From assembly GCA_947623455.1 (NCBI GenBank), contig OX392533.1, positions 34,036,229 through 34,100,228 on the forward strand: 64,000 nt of DNA, read 5' to 3'. Each line of letters starts with the position of its first letter. Positions within the stretch are counted from its first letter, which is position 1. Made by a program: the position numbers and the translations under genes. This document shows positions 44,763-55,294 of this stretch, piece after piece. This stretch comes from Mimachlamys varia. Its lineage: Eukaryota > Mollusca > Bivalvia > Pectinida > Pectinidae. Under the pieces are notes generated by a model, which saw only the letters and a list, made by a program, of their open reading frames with translations, was not told the origin of the DNA and did no database searches.

Positions 44763-45780
44763 GCGCCATACCTGCAGCGCAATTGTTTTACGATAGGTAC
44801 ATATTATGTTACGGGCTGTAGACATTGATTGGAAATATATCTTTGAACGTATTGATGATTTTGTATTTTAGAGGCATCACGGTGAAACTATATGTTTATG
44901 CTTATTTAGAATGAATGTATATATGAATTTAAAAAAAAATGGCTATCCGCGTGACTACCAAGCGGAAAGTTGCCGAATGCATGAAATGGTCAAAACATAA
45001 TGCAAGGATTATATTACGGAAGCATAATGAGGTATGGGAAGTATTCAAGAGAGAAATTAACTGCCCCACTGTTTGCATGTTACAGTTTTCTTTTGTGCAA
45101 CCGGTACACAGCTTTGACTTGGTTTTTGGGCCTCACAAGTGATAACTCCTTCATTCCTCTGTTACATGAAATGCGTGTGTAAAAAAATAAAGCGTGTTTT
45201 GTCATAATTCCTGTACACGTATCGGGGAGGGGGGAGGGGTCTTTTATTTACGTTGTAAAAAGTAGGTATAGGTGCGACTGAGGTTAGTGTTTACGGCTTT
45301 AATTTGGACAAACTGAATAAATTGATTTTCGTATTTAATCTAAAAAATACGGAAGGTACAAATATTATCGGGTTGGGATTCCGGTATTGAATTGATACGA
45401 ATCAAAATATATGCATAACCGAAGTCAGTAATTAAAAAAAATTCATATACATGTATGTCCCATACCTGCAGTTGTGTTGAAAATGTCAACGAGCCCTTTT
45501 AGAATTAATTTACCAAACGAAAAAAAAAGTAAAATGAAAACGGAGGTATCATAATATATTCAAATGGATTAAGTATTGGACAATGATATAAGTATCTCCA
45601 CAAGTTCGAAACTTGATATAAATTTTAAATGAATATATAGATAGTCTGAAAACAAAATCTTCAAGACATTGAGTTGTAAATAAATTCGAATCATTTCATT
45701 TTATTTTTGTACTTTTCAATGCATGCACAACTTTTATGAAATCATTCTAATTAAAGATTCGTCCATCTAACTTTTTACAG
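44763..45780 (+). other. Intergenic or intronic, no firm gene
   Basis: A 31-codon stretch from ATGGCTATCCGC at 44939 to a GAG|GTATGG donor-like site at about 45031 reads as basic protein (MAIRVTTKRKVAECMKWSK), but it follows an A-run and does not match the phase of the exon candidate at 45781. The region ends in TCCATCTAACTTTTTACAG, a good acceptor. Confidence 0.35.
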
Positions 45781-45941
45781 GATCTAAGGTTTTCCCCATG
45801 GTTGTCATCGTCGGAAACCCATATGACACTGAATTAAGACGCAAAAGTGCAGTGTTTTGTGGGTTTCTTACAATGCATGGTTGTATATATATCCCGTACC
45901 CATTTGTACCGGTCTTAGTCAGGTACTGGTGCGATAAATGA
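45781..45941 (+). CDS. Candidate terminal exon of an unknown gene
   Basis: A strong acceptor (CTAACTTTTTACAG) is followed by a frame of 52 codons entered in phase 1: SKVFPMVVIVGNPYDTEL, RRKSAVFCGFLTMHGC, IYIPYPFVPVLVRYWC, DK and stop at 45939-45941. A canonical AATAAA follows 79 bp later. The hydrophobic, aromatic-rich sequence matches no family I recognise. It could be a distant last exon of gene A (the phase agrees with exon 6) or the end of a separate gene whose other exons I could not find. The frame is short, so chance remains possible. Confidence 0.35.
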
Positions 45942-46019
45942 TGCAGAGATGCCGACATTTATTTCTCCATGTGAATATCGTGTGTAACCAACGACTGATT
46001 ATGAATGTGAATGTGATTC

Positions 46020-46025
46020 AATAAA
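46020..46025 (+). promoter_or_regulatory. AATAAA polyadenylation signal candidate
   Basis: Follows the candidate exon at 45781 at a typical 3' UTR distance. Confidence 0.35.
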
Positions 46026-47054
46026 TTTATACACGGACTTTGTCTCAGTTTCATCATCAGACGTATATATTACGCGTCCCCTCTCTTAGGGCCCCTTCGT
46101 AAATAGGTTGACAACAATGTGATCATCGCTATTTTGATCGGGCTTTCCCGAGGAATGCAATTTTGCAAGTAGCTAATAAAGACATTTTGAATTGACTTTG
46201 GATATTGGAATTGTAACTGGTGGTTCAGACAGCATATCCATTGAGGAACTTCATTGAAGGTTTTCCCGGGATGCCCCTTTAAGATACTGCAACATGTCCA
46301 TGACTTGGATTCTGCGGCATCAACATAATTTTATAAACAAGGGATGGGCCGATTGTTCAAATGAAGATATTCCTGAATGTTTAAAAAAAGTAACCATTAA
46401 CAGTAGCAAAATGTACAGGAGAGTGTCATTAAATATATCATGTACATTACTTCAAAATATTATGGATGATCAAAAAGGATTCCAGACACATTTATCCAAA
46501 CAGCGGACATATATACCATCGAGAGCTCATCATCGCACCTTCAAACCATTAATAGTTATCGGAAATGTCATTATATATACATGTACATAGGCGTAGAAAG
46601 ATAATAAACTTCAAATGGAACATAGCGGGTCGTTGTTTTATGGGCACAACTATGATTAACTCTCTTTTAACTTTTTTGCTCAAAGTGACAACGGCTTGTC
46701 GTTGGATTGCTGTCTTCTTATGGTAGCTTTAAAGGTGTGTGTCCTGGATGTTTGTGAGAGCGCGGGTCTGATATGATGCCGACGATAAAATACTAGATCC
46801 AAAGCCTTTTAAGTTACAAATTCTGTATCCCCATTGCACGATCGTAAAAGGGAACTTAACATTGAAGTTTATTTTTTCCGTTTTTTGTAAACAACTTTCT
46901 TCTTCATAATGTCTCCCTTGACACAACCTCACTTTTGGCCTTTAGTTGAGCATTCGCCCCCGCGAGGAAGCCTGTGAGTTCTTTCGTCAGGCCGAAACAT
47001 ACCAGATTATCTAACAATGGTAGTTGTTACTCCTTGCTTGACGCTCAGTAGTAT
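46026..47054. other. Intergenic, partly duplicated from the gene A flank
   Basis: 46420-46610 aligns with 3690-3910 upstream of gene A. A 98-codon frame at 46294-46590 crosses this aligned block but is not open in the gene A flank, so it is not a gene. Confidence 0.5.
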
Positions 47055-47262
47055 TGGATTGGAACGACCGATTCGCCCGTTGTCTGTATAATGTGACCGA
47101 GTGGAGTGTTCTGGTAAAGGAGCCTCGGCAGTATACTTCAATGCGGTAGCAAAGATCTGGACTATTGCAAGAAGGCTTTTATAAATACACGCTCATAACA
47201 ACATCGCATACACCGGGACCCTAGCTGATAATAGGACGTAAAAACAATCAACCAACCAACGA
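47055..47262 (+). repeat. SINE-tailed dispersed repeat, good copy
   Basis: GATTCGCCCGTTGTC, GTGACCGAGTGGAGTG, CCTCGGCAGTATACTTC and the tail GCTGATAATAGGACGTAAAA. It interrupts the block duplicated from the gene A flank and so is younger than the duplication. Confidence 0.6.
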
Positions 47263-47734
47263 CAAAGAGATGTAGACTATAATTGACCAGAAGCATCCAA
47301 TGAATAATGGGGCTGAACCCTTGGGGGAAATGAGAACAATCTTTAAAATTCCTTCTCTTCTAAACTTCATGTCTAAATTATGTTTTGAGTTACAATTTTC
47401 ATTTGTTATCGTTACACTTACATTATTGTATATTATACTAACTAGATACTCACTTTTTTCTTATTTTATTCAGCATTGTGACTTCTTAACTTATCTCGAA
47501 CCTGGAAATTTCAAGTATTTTAATCTAAAGTGAATCAAAAGGTAAAGGATACACTTTGTATGTTAAAAAAGTATAAGCCTGTGACTGAAAATAGTTCAAG
47601 GATTCAAATTGTTTTCTTGTTTTTTATATTAAACGTACAAATGGAAATGCCCTTTGCCACCACACTTAATGCAAAATAACATAGTAATATGATGTCCCCT
47701 ATCCTTACGGAAAGATTTTTGGTTTAAGTCATAT

Positions 47735-47960
47735 TAACAGCTAGGGTCATTTAAGGACGGCCTTCCGGTGTATGCACGAGTTGAGTGCATAATGTATTTG
47801 GAAGGCCGTAGTATGTTCGTTATCTTGCCGATTTAAAGTGCTACCACACTGAAGTTTACTGCCAAAAGCCCGAGAAAACACAAAACTATTACATTATACT
47901 GTACCTAAGGACGTATGAAGCAGTCGTACCATTCTGCGCTAAGCAGAGAGTAGTAACTAC
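47735..47960 (-). repeat. SINE-tailed dispersed repeat, inverted
   Basis: Begins ATTAACAGCTAGGGTCATTT and passes CTACCACACTGAAGTTTACTG. Also absent from the gene A flank. Confidence 0.55.
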
Positions 47961-48211
47961 CATTGTTAGAAGTTCAGGTATGTCAAGGCCTGAGGATAGA
48001 ACACAACCTTCCTTTCAGGGCAAACTCTCAACTTAAGGCCAAAAGTGAGGTAGTGTCGAGGGAGAATGGAATGAGATGACCATAAATAAAGTCGCATTAT
48101 TTCATTGGTTTGCCTTTTTTGGATATAATGACAAACTATCTTGTAGGGGCATACTCACTCTACATGATATGCTTCAATTCATTGTTTGAACAACCATGTA
48201 AACCGTCTGGA

Positions 48212-48368
48212 CCAAAAATGATGTGCGCATGTCACCTCGACCCGGTCACTGATCAATAGAATCTATCTACCAATGAAATACCACAGCCGCTTTGCCAATA
48301 CTTTGTAATCGTGCGGGTCATATCTCAAATCATTAGCTTGCTAGCACAGGCGAACTAGTGCAGTTAAA
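48212..48368 (+). promoter_or_regulatory. Conserved proximal promoter / 5' UTR of gene B
   Basis: Counterpart of 4769-4923 with the same ordered blocks (TGTGCGCATGTC, TCACTGATCAAT, TACCAATGAAATA, AAATCATTAGCTTGCTAGCAC, GGCGAACTAG). It is better matched than the DNA further upstream. Confidence 0.55.
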
Positions 48369-48415
48369 ATGGGGAATTTACCTTATGGACTGATAAAAAG
48401 CCTCGCTTTCAGCGG
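48369..48415 (+). CDS. Gene B exon 1: start and first half of signal peptide
   Basis: ATG with A at -3 and G at +4, 15 codons plus two bases (MGNLPYGLIKSLAFSG once joined), ending at a consensus GTAAGT donor in phase 2. Same size and phase as gene A exon 1. The hydrophobic core continues in exon 2 (AAFVAFWISFASS). Confidence 0.78.
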
Positions 48416-48597
48416 GTAAGTAGTTTCTAACATTTTATGCTTTAACATGCAATTATCATTTTAACAATATTAATTATTGCCGCGTTTTTAAGACGCATAA
48501 CAACTTTTTCAACGACCGTGATGAAATGCTACATTTTGAAGTGCATTTGCGTATTTTCTCATGTGAGAATTTACGCATCTATTTCGATCGCGAATAT

Positions 48598-49609
48598 AAC
48601 AAGAGGCCAAATGGGCCTGCATCGCTCACCTGGTATCAATCTCTTGACTTATATTATAGTGTAACCCTAAAGTCCCCTAAAATCTTTTAATGTAAGACAT
48701 TTAGAAGAACATCTGAAGATTTAAACATATTTTACCCCTGTGACCTTATAAGACAACATCATTTTCATTTTCAAATTTTGTTTGGCTTCATCCCAGGACG
48801 CTACCAGCCAAATATCATGTCTCTAGGCAAAAACAGATCAAGGTCGTTTCTTTTCGCAAACTTTGTCATGCTTTATCCAAGAAACCTTTCAGCCAAATGT
48901 CATGCTTCTAGGGCTTTTGGTACTTCAGAAGTCGTTTGAATGTTTAAACAGATTTGACCCCTGTGACCTTGTATATAGGTCAAGGTCATTTCTTTTCGCA
49001 AACTTTGTCGGGCTTCATCCAAGGAACATTTCAGCCAAATATCATGCTTCCAGGGCTTTTGGTACTTCAGAAGAAGTCGTTCGAAGGTTTTAACAGATTT
49101 GACCCCTGTGACCTTGAATATAAGTCAAGGTCATTTCTTTTCGCAAACTTTGTCGGGCTTCATCCAAGAAACATTTCAGCCAAATGCCATGTTTCTAGGG
49201 CTTTTTGTATTTCAGAAGAAGTCGTTTAAAGGTAAAAATAGATTTAACCTCACTGTGACCTTAAATATTGGTCGAGGTCATTTCTTTTCGCAAATGTTAT
49301 TTGGCTTCATCCAAGAAAGCTACTGGTTAAATATGAAGTCTCTATGCCTGACGGTATTTTAGAAGAAGTTGTTTGAAGGTTTCGACATTTTGGACCCCTG
49401 TGACCTTGAAATTAGGTCAAAGTGATTTTTTTCGCAAACTTTGTTCAGCTCCTTCCAAGAAATCTACCAGCCAAATTTCATGTCACTGGGCCTTTCAGTA
49501 TTTTAGAAGAAGTCGTTTAAAGGAAAAAGTTGACGGACGCAGGACGGACGGACGACGGACGCTGCACCATCACATAAGCTCACTTAGCCCTTCGGGCCAG
49601 GTGAGCTAA
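48598..49609 (-). mobile_element. Array element, 145-bp monomers with half-site pairs
   Basis: Ends are AACAAGAGGCC-AAAT-GGGCC ... GCTCACCTGG at 48598 and the inverted palindrome CTCACTTAGCCCTTCGGGCC ... GGTGAGCTAA at 49609. Six diverged monomers of about 145 bp carry TTTTCGCAAACTTTGT, CTTCATCCAAGAAAC, CAGCCAAATATCATG and pairs such as TGACCTTGA-N7-TCAAGGTCA (49109-49133). The same element with the same order of variant monomers lies inverted at 63165-64000. It is inserted in intron 1 of gene B. Overlapping repetitive frames here are not genes. Confidence 0.78.
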
Positions 49610-50312
49610 CAATAGGATATAAGCTCAACTGTCCAAAAGGGAAGTTATCCCCTAACGTCGTTAAGGGGGATTAAAACTATCCATCAAAAGCAGCACGTAT
49701 CTTAAAATAATACCTGCATTCTTGCAATGCGAGTTAAGAACAAACTATTATCGTCATGTCAAAGCACGATAGTTTCCGTAGTACTAGTAAAATTGTCCAA
49801 AAGCTCAAAACAAATTCCAAAAAACTTGATTAATACGTATAGCCCTAGAACTAAAGAAACTATACTGAAAGGTTTGTTTTATATATTTGGGTATACAGTG
49901 ACGTGCCAAAAGCCTTTCATTTTTTTTTATTTTGCTATATATTCTTTATATTATTTACAACATCCAATTTTCGGGATGCCGTTTTGGTAACGTTATATAG
50001 AGAAGGGCGTCACACGGAAATTAGCAGTGTAGATAATTTTGTAAAGCTCCATAAATACACAACGGAAAATTAAATAAATATTATGAGAGGAAACCTTGTA
50101 TATTTCTGTACCAAATGACAAACATTTGTCAAAATCCATCCATAAACGAGTTCAGGAAAATTCATTGAAAAAAAGTTGGAAATACAAAGAATATTTAGCA
50201 ACATTTAAAAAAATTGAAAGACTTTTGGCACGTAACTGTATAATACTTGCGCTGAATTTCACTCGTTTCCAGCGAAAAAGTCACGTTGTGTTTGCTTCCA
50301 ACTTATTTTCTT
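49610..50312. other. Intron 1 of gene B, unrecognised
   Basis: AT-rich; no exon, and no repeat family identified. Confidence 0.35.
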
Positions 50313-50800
50313 AAAAGTTCAGTTCCGTAAACTTTTCTTTGCTGCGTTAAGATCTGAGAAAATCCCAAAGGGGGTCATGTCCCAATGACCTTATGCATTA
50401 GCCGATCAAATTACTTCTTTCAGCAATCTGATTAAAATCATATCTTGATCTCCGCGCCGTTCCGTAAACTTTTCTCTGCTGCGTTAAGATCTGATATAAT
50501 CCCATAAAGGGTTATGTCCCGATGACCTTTCGCATTAGCCAATCAAATTACTACTGGCAGAATCTTGACAGTGAAATTTGAGGCGACAAAGCTTGCATAA
50601 ATACATTTGTCGGTTTAGTCATTTCGTCACCAAAAAGTTCGTGCGGAATAATGTGACGAAATGGTTTGCTGCAAGATAACAGGTCGTTGGAAAGTTAAGT
50701 AAAGAGGCGACAAATGTCATCTGGACGTGACCTCTTATGGGATGTTGTCAGATCCTTTTAAAACGGAGTGAAAACAAGGATCTGTATTTAAATCAGATTG
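50313..50800 (+). mobile_element. Mutator-like MITE: complete copy abutting a truncated one
   Basis: The complete copy is 50424-50800 (CAATCTGATTAAAATC ... AATCAGATTG). Directly before it, 50313-50423 is the left third of another copy that stops at CAAATTACTTCTTTCAG. No target duplication is visible, so the pair probably arose by recombination. Confidence 0.75.
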
Positions 50801-50814
50801 ATGATTAATCAGAT

Positions 50815-50892
50815 TTGAAAAAAGTAAGCTTTACATGGAGACTCGAAAAAGCACAAAAGAACAAGACCAGGTGTTCCGGAAGAGTAAATTGT
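50815..50892 (-). repeat. Small fragment of the GGAACACCTGGTCTTATTC repeat
   Basis: TTTACATGGAGACTCG ... AAGACCAGGTGTTCCGGAAG. Confidence 0.55.
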
Positions 50893-50943
50893 GTTTCAAA
50901 ATCCCCCTGAAATGGCGATTTGTACTGAACTGTTAGGTTTAGT

Positions 50944-51310
50944 CAATCTGATTGAAGTTCAGATCCTTGTTCTCTCTCCGTTTTAAAAGGATCTGACAAC
51001 ATACCATAAGAGGTCACCTTTGTCGCCTCTTTACTTAACATTAAAATAATTTTCCAATGACCTGTCATCGTTTAGCAAATCATTTCGTCACATTATTCCA
51101 CATGAACTTTTTGGTGACGAAATGACTAAACGTACAAATGCGTTTATGCAAGCTTTGTCGCCTCAAAATTTCACTGTCTAGATTCTGAAAGTAGTAATTG
51201 GATTGGCTAATGCAAAAGGTCATCGGGATTTGACCCCCCTACGGGATTTCCTCAGATCTTAACGCAGCAGAGAGAAGTTTATGGAACGGCGCGGTAATCA
51301 AATTAGATTG
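50944..51310 (-). mobile_element. Mutator-like MITE, inverted copy
   Basis: Starts CAATCTGATTGAAGTTCAG and ends TTAGATTG. It faces the copy at 50424, making an imperfect inverted pair of about 370 bp within intron 1 of gene B. Confidence 0.75.
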
Positions 51311-52300
51311 GCCTTCTCGCGATGAACCGGAACTTGTGCTCACACACTGAAGTATACTACCAAAGGCTCGCACAATACACCCCGACTCGATTATATAATT
51401 TTGAAATGATTTTCAGCTCGCCGGTCTTTCTGGCGCGGCGTTCGTCGTCCGATGATATAATACTGTAATATGATTTTCAGCTCGTCCGTCTTTTTTTATA
51501 AGTACAAGTCAAAGTACTGAGTGGATTTGTATACCACATTTGGACAGGCACATTTTTTGCAGGTGAGAAACATATTTTGCAAAAATGTTGACTGAGCCAG
51601 AGGAAATGTCTATTAAATCGCTACTAGTCCTTAAGTAACGAATGGGGACTAGTCTCAAATTTGGTCACAAACATCCTTTTGGTACCAGGAATAAATTTGG
51701 CGTCAATGGTGATCTCTAAGGACAGAAGGGGCGGGGCCAAACTTGGGAAATATAGGTACAATGTAAATACTTTTTATCAAATCACTACTTGTTTAACTTG
51801 GATTTGGTTGTGATCCTCATCCTCTAACAATCTATACCATTGCTTGGCATAACGATAAAATTATGATTGGTCTCTGGTTATGCCACGCCCTTGAACACTT
51901 GAATATGAAATTGCAGACTTGACTACTGTTTCATAACCATTAAACGATTCATATTTCGAACCATTGCTCACAATCGTGATATAGATTTTTTCCAGGATCT
52001 GCCATCCATTGTAGGCTTCCCAACAAAAACTATAAGGTGCGTGGCATTAAGAGACAAACAATGATAGTATAAGCATTGATATCGGGAGTCTGGCCACAGT
52101 CCTGTGGACCTAGTTTCTCAGTTGAGATACATATATACTTGCGCATTAAGCAAACTTTAATTTTAAACAAATACGCTTCAAGGATCGGTCTTTCCCTTAA
52201 CTTTAATGTTATACTGATACGCTTCAAGGATTGGTCGTTCCCTGTGCTTGGGATCATTTTTTGTACCTATGTTCCAATATATCCAGGTAAGCGATACATG
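51311..52300 (+). mobile_element. CArG-monomer array element, degraded copy
   Basis: A SINE-type fragment (CACTGAAGTATACTACCAAAG) precedes the element. The left end is repeated and damaged (AGCTCGCCGGTC / AGCTCGTCCGTC at 51413 and 51480), two or three monomers follow, then the unique right part (GTTTCTCAGTTGAG, GGATCATTTTTTGTACC) ending near CAGGTAAGCGATACATGC. It lies just upstream of exon 2 of gene B. Confidence 0.55.
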
Positions 52301-52458
52301 CATGCCCTTTTGACCTTCAATCAAAATGCCATAATTCAATTTCATTACATATTCAATCCTTAGTCTACTCAATCAAAACGGCATAATTCAATTACATAAC
52401 ATTTTACATAACATATTCAATCCTTAGTTTGTAGACTATTTTCAACTTTATGTTTCAG

Positions 52459-52723
52459 AGCCGCTTTCGTTGCATTCTGGATATCCTTCGCAAGTTCGAT
52501 AATCATAAACCATCACTACTTTGAAGACAACCTGAGGAGAGTGGCGTACCACATTGCAAAACCGTATGGTCCGCTGCAATGTGGATTGCTATGTAGCCTT
52601 GAAGGCCGCTGTAAGTCCGTCAATTATCACATGAAATCCCTCACTTGTGAACTTGTAGAAACATCAGCATCTGTTTCTGATTCTGAAGGATGGGTGTCTA
52701 CGTCGGATCTATCTTTCGTCAAT
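52459..52723 (+). CDS. Gene B exon 2: signal peptide end and PAN/apple domain
   Basis: 265 nt, phase 2 in and phase 0 out at AAT|GTAAGT, residues 16-104. It keeps all four cysteines in CGLLCSLEGRCKSVNYH and TCELVE. Over its last 130 nt it differs from gene A at only about four positions besides the missing codon, while the first third (signal peptide) is much more changed. The N-x-S site of gene A is lost through the gap. Confidence 0.85.
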
Positions 52724-53134
52724 GTAAGTGTTATTAAGTCACCCAACAAATTATTATTCCCCAGTTTCTTTGTTATTGTTATTTGTTATGATTTAAGGAT
52801 TGAATGTCTATTTTGTTGTTTGCATCGGCTGATGGTGTGAACCTCGCGCAAATGAAGTGAACTACGAACAATTCTTACATTTACGCTAAATATTTTCAAT
52901 TTCCCGCCATTTGCATGTACTTTAAGCTGCCGGTGTCACACGGTTCTTCACTTTTGTTACATTGTTTCACACTTATCGGCATATATGTACCTACGCGGCA
53001 CAGCCGATAGCTAGGTTCATTCATCACTAGGCAACATAAAAAAATGTAATCCAGAGACAAGTTTTTTAAATTTTTAATTGTGCTTCAATCAAACCTCTCA
53101 AAAATCTAATTAAAATTATAACTTGATCTCCGCA
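52724..53134. other. Intron 2 of gene B, first part
   Basis: No exon. A 40-bp MITE fragment with a mutated terminus (AATCTAATTAAAATTATAACTTGATCTCCGC) starts at 53098. Confidence 0.45.
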
Positions 53135-53510
53135 AGGATTCGAGAGATGCAGGTTGATAAGAACTATGGGCAAGTTGTATGGTCGTAATTTTGTCTCATT
53201 GAGAAATATTCTGTATCTTTAAGTGATATGAAGATGGTCGGTTTTTAATGCTTATTGGTGTTTACCTGTTGTGATTGACAATGATACTCGGTTCTCATTT
53301 GGAGAACTTGATGTTACTTGGATGTGCAAAGATTTACAAGGCGGTTGTCGTCGATGAAGCAGAAGACGCTAACTCTTCCGGAACACCTGGTCATATTCTC
53401 TTGTACTTTCACAAGGGTTTTTCATGCAAATCTTTCCTTTGTTTATATTTTGCCCCTGGTCTGATCGATTTTAATTTCGGATTATGATTTTGTTAAGGTT
53501 TCAGTATTTT
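53135..53510 (+). repeat. GGAACACCTGGTCTTATTC repeat, near full-length copy
   Basis: Collinear with 44105-44490, from AAGGATTCGAGAGATGCAGG to GATTTTGTTAAGGTTTC. It is followed by a fragment of the SINE-tailed repeat up to about 53790 (GCTGTTAAAGGACGTAAAG). Confidence 0.65.
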
Positions 53511-54105
53511 CGTTGCGCAACTCTGCACCTAGTGGGTCTGCACTTTTTGCCCTGGGAAATGGAAAATCATCCCTCCAATTATTCAGAAAGAGAAGGATTT
53601 TAATTTTGTAAACCAGTAAGTTCTCTTTTGGCAGTATACGCAAGTGTGTTAGCACTATAGATTCGGTTTCATAATCCCAAGGATTCTTCCTCAAAAGTAC
53701 AATTAGACACCGAAATACACACACTCTCAACACATCGCAAACACCGGGATAGCGTCCTTAAATTACCTTTGCTGTTAAAGGACGTAAAGTAAAGATGTTC
53801 ATTTTTGTCTTGAACCTGGTCAGAGATGAACGCTAAAACGTCGGGTCATTGTCAAGGATTTAATCTGAGAAAAAGTAACACAGATGTTAAATTAAATTAA
53901 TGTAGGCGGCATGTACCATTCTGTGCATTACATTGGTGTAAGCGATGTGAGTGTGTCAGAGGCTCCTGTTTGTGTACATCTCCTTGCGCACAGACATTCA
54001 ATGGTGACTGATGTTTCTCAATGTTTACATTATTGCAATGTCATTTTATTAAGCTCTAAGTTTGTGAGAACAAGCATTCATTTCTTTTTTTTTTTCATTT
54101 TTCAG

Positions 54106-54196
54106 AAAAAGTTAGGTTCGTGTGCAAATGTAAGCATTACTCAAGTCAACTTATGTATCCGTCTACGAAATGGAGGAAACACAAACATGGCGAAAT
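54106..54196 (+). CDS. Gene B exon 3: cysteine linker
   Basis: 91 nt, phase 0 in and phase 1 out at AAAT|GTATGT, residues 105-134. GSCANVSIT..NLCIRLRNGG keeps both cysteines of gene A; N-V-S here is a glycosylation candidate not present in A. The upstream intron (53900-54105) is clearly conserved with gene A. Confidence 0.8.
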
Positions 54197-54439
54197 GTAT
54201 GTAAAAATTGTTCTGTTAATGGCTTTTAATGAATCATTTGAATATTGTTGAGAGTTCATTTTAACGCTTCGGTATTCTCTTATTTATTTAATTCGTAATA
54301 AATTTGTTCGATTTCTTGCATGTGATTTATGATATTTCGATCCGATATATTCTAGGTTTAACCACTTACATAAATAAATCTTTGAATGGGTTCAATATTT
54401 CTACAGTACATAGAACATTTTGATTTTATCAGTCTTAGA

Positions 54440-54830
54440 AGGACGACACGGTTTTATGTTGCAGTAATATATTTTTTCGGCATATTACTGTGATTAATTT
54501 AAATTTTGCCATACGTGTGTGTGTAAGATTTCTCTTTCAAGGTATAAGGTGGTACGGTTGTTATGTACTCTGCAGTGTTTGAGACTTGATGACCCACTCA
54601 TTGGAGTATCGGCATGGTTCATAATATACACATTTTCGTGGTTCGCGATTTAAATTTATAAAACATTAATTTTCTTTATCCATAAATCAATGCTCAATGC
54701 AGCTGATCCTCTTCTTCTACAGGAGTTTAGAAAACGTGGCCCTTAGCTTCACTTAAAAGTCCTAGAAGGACAAGAAATCTGTAAATTATTATTTTGTTCG
54801 GTAAACTGTATGACTTAGTTCAAAAGTTGC
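54440..54830 (-). repeat. GCTGTTTCGTCC repeat, inverted, degraded
   Basis: Two fragments (CTTAGAAGGACGACACGG and GTGGCCCTTAGC ... GTCCTAGAAGGAC) flank TTTCGGCATATTACTG. Same intron and orientation as 10725-10950 in gene A. Confidence 0.5.
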
Positions 54831-55009
54831 AGCACAAGTTTGTGTGTTAGGTTTACCTAACTTACACACAATTGCGTTTTATACTTACACCCTGCATTTT
54901 GTTAAAGGAAAAAATTAAATACCGATTTAACATATTGTTAACTTATATATCTTTTTATATATTTACATGGTTAATAATATATCTTTTTATATATTTACAT
55001 GTTAACCAG

Positions 55010-55189
55010 ACTGTCCAGTGCCCCCCTCAGTGCCACATGGGAGTGTGTTGTCGGTCAAGAGGAACGTTGGCGATATTATCACATACATATGTGATATGTG
55101 TTATAACAGGAATGGGAGCCCGACTGTTAAATGCCTATCCGATGGACAATGGTCACCCGTAGCGATGCAATGCTATTATTCAACAATAG
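55010..55189 (+). CDS. Gene B exon 4: sushi (CCP) domain
   Basis: 180 nt, a symmetrical 1-1 module, residues 136-194. Canonical cysteines in CPVPPSV, YIC, VKC and MQC plus the additional Cys in CDMCYN shared with gene A. GDIITYICDMC and DGQWSPVAMQC are clear. It is the most diverged exon between the paralogs among those of comparable length, with changes concentrated in the first strand and around the last cysteine. The reading frame is intact. Confidence 0.9.
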
Positions 55190-55294
55190 GTAAAACAATG
55201 AAAAAAGGGAGCCACAATATTTCAGAGATCATATCAAAAAAATCAAACCACGCCAATAGCAAGAGGCACGACAAAGGAAATATCTTATTATTAT

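Noticed and set aside
44939..45142. 67-codon frame starting MAIRVTTKRKVAEC
   Set aside because: Follows an A-run; a donor-like site interrupts it, but its phase does not match the only candidate exon downstream.
46294..46590. 98-codon frame upstream of gene B
   Set aside because: Crosses a block shared with the gene A flank, where the frame is not open.
48863..49362. Repetitive frames in the 145-bp array (also on the minus strand at 63516-63954)
   Set aside because: Product of the monomer array; frames change from monomer to monomer and there is no start, domain or splice context.
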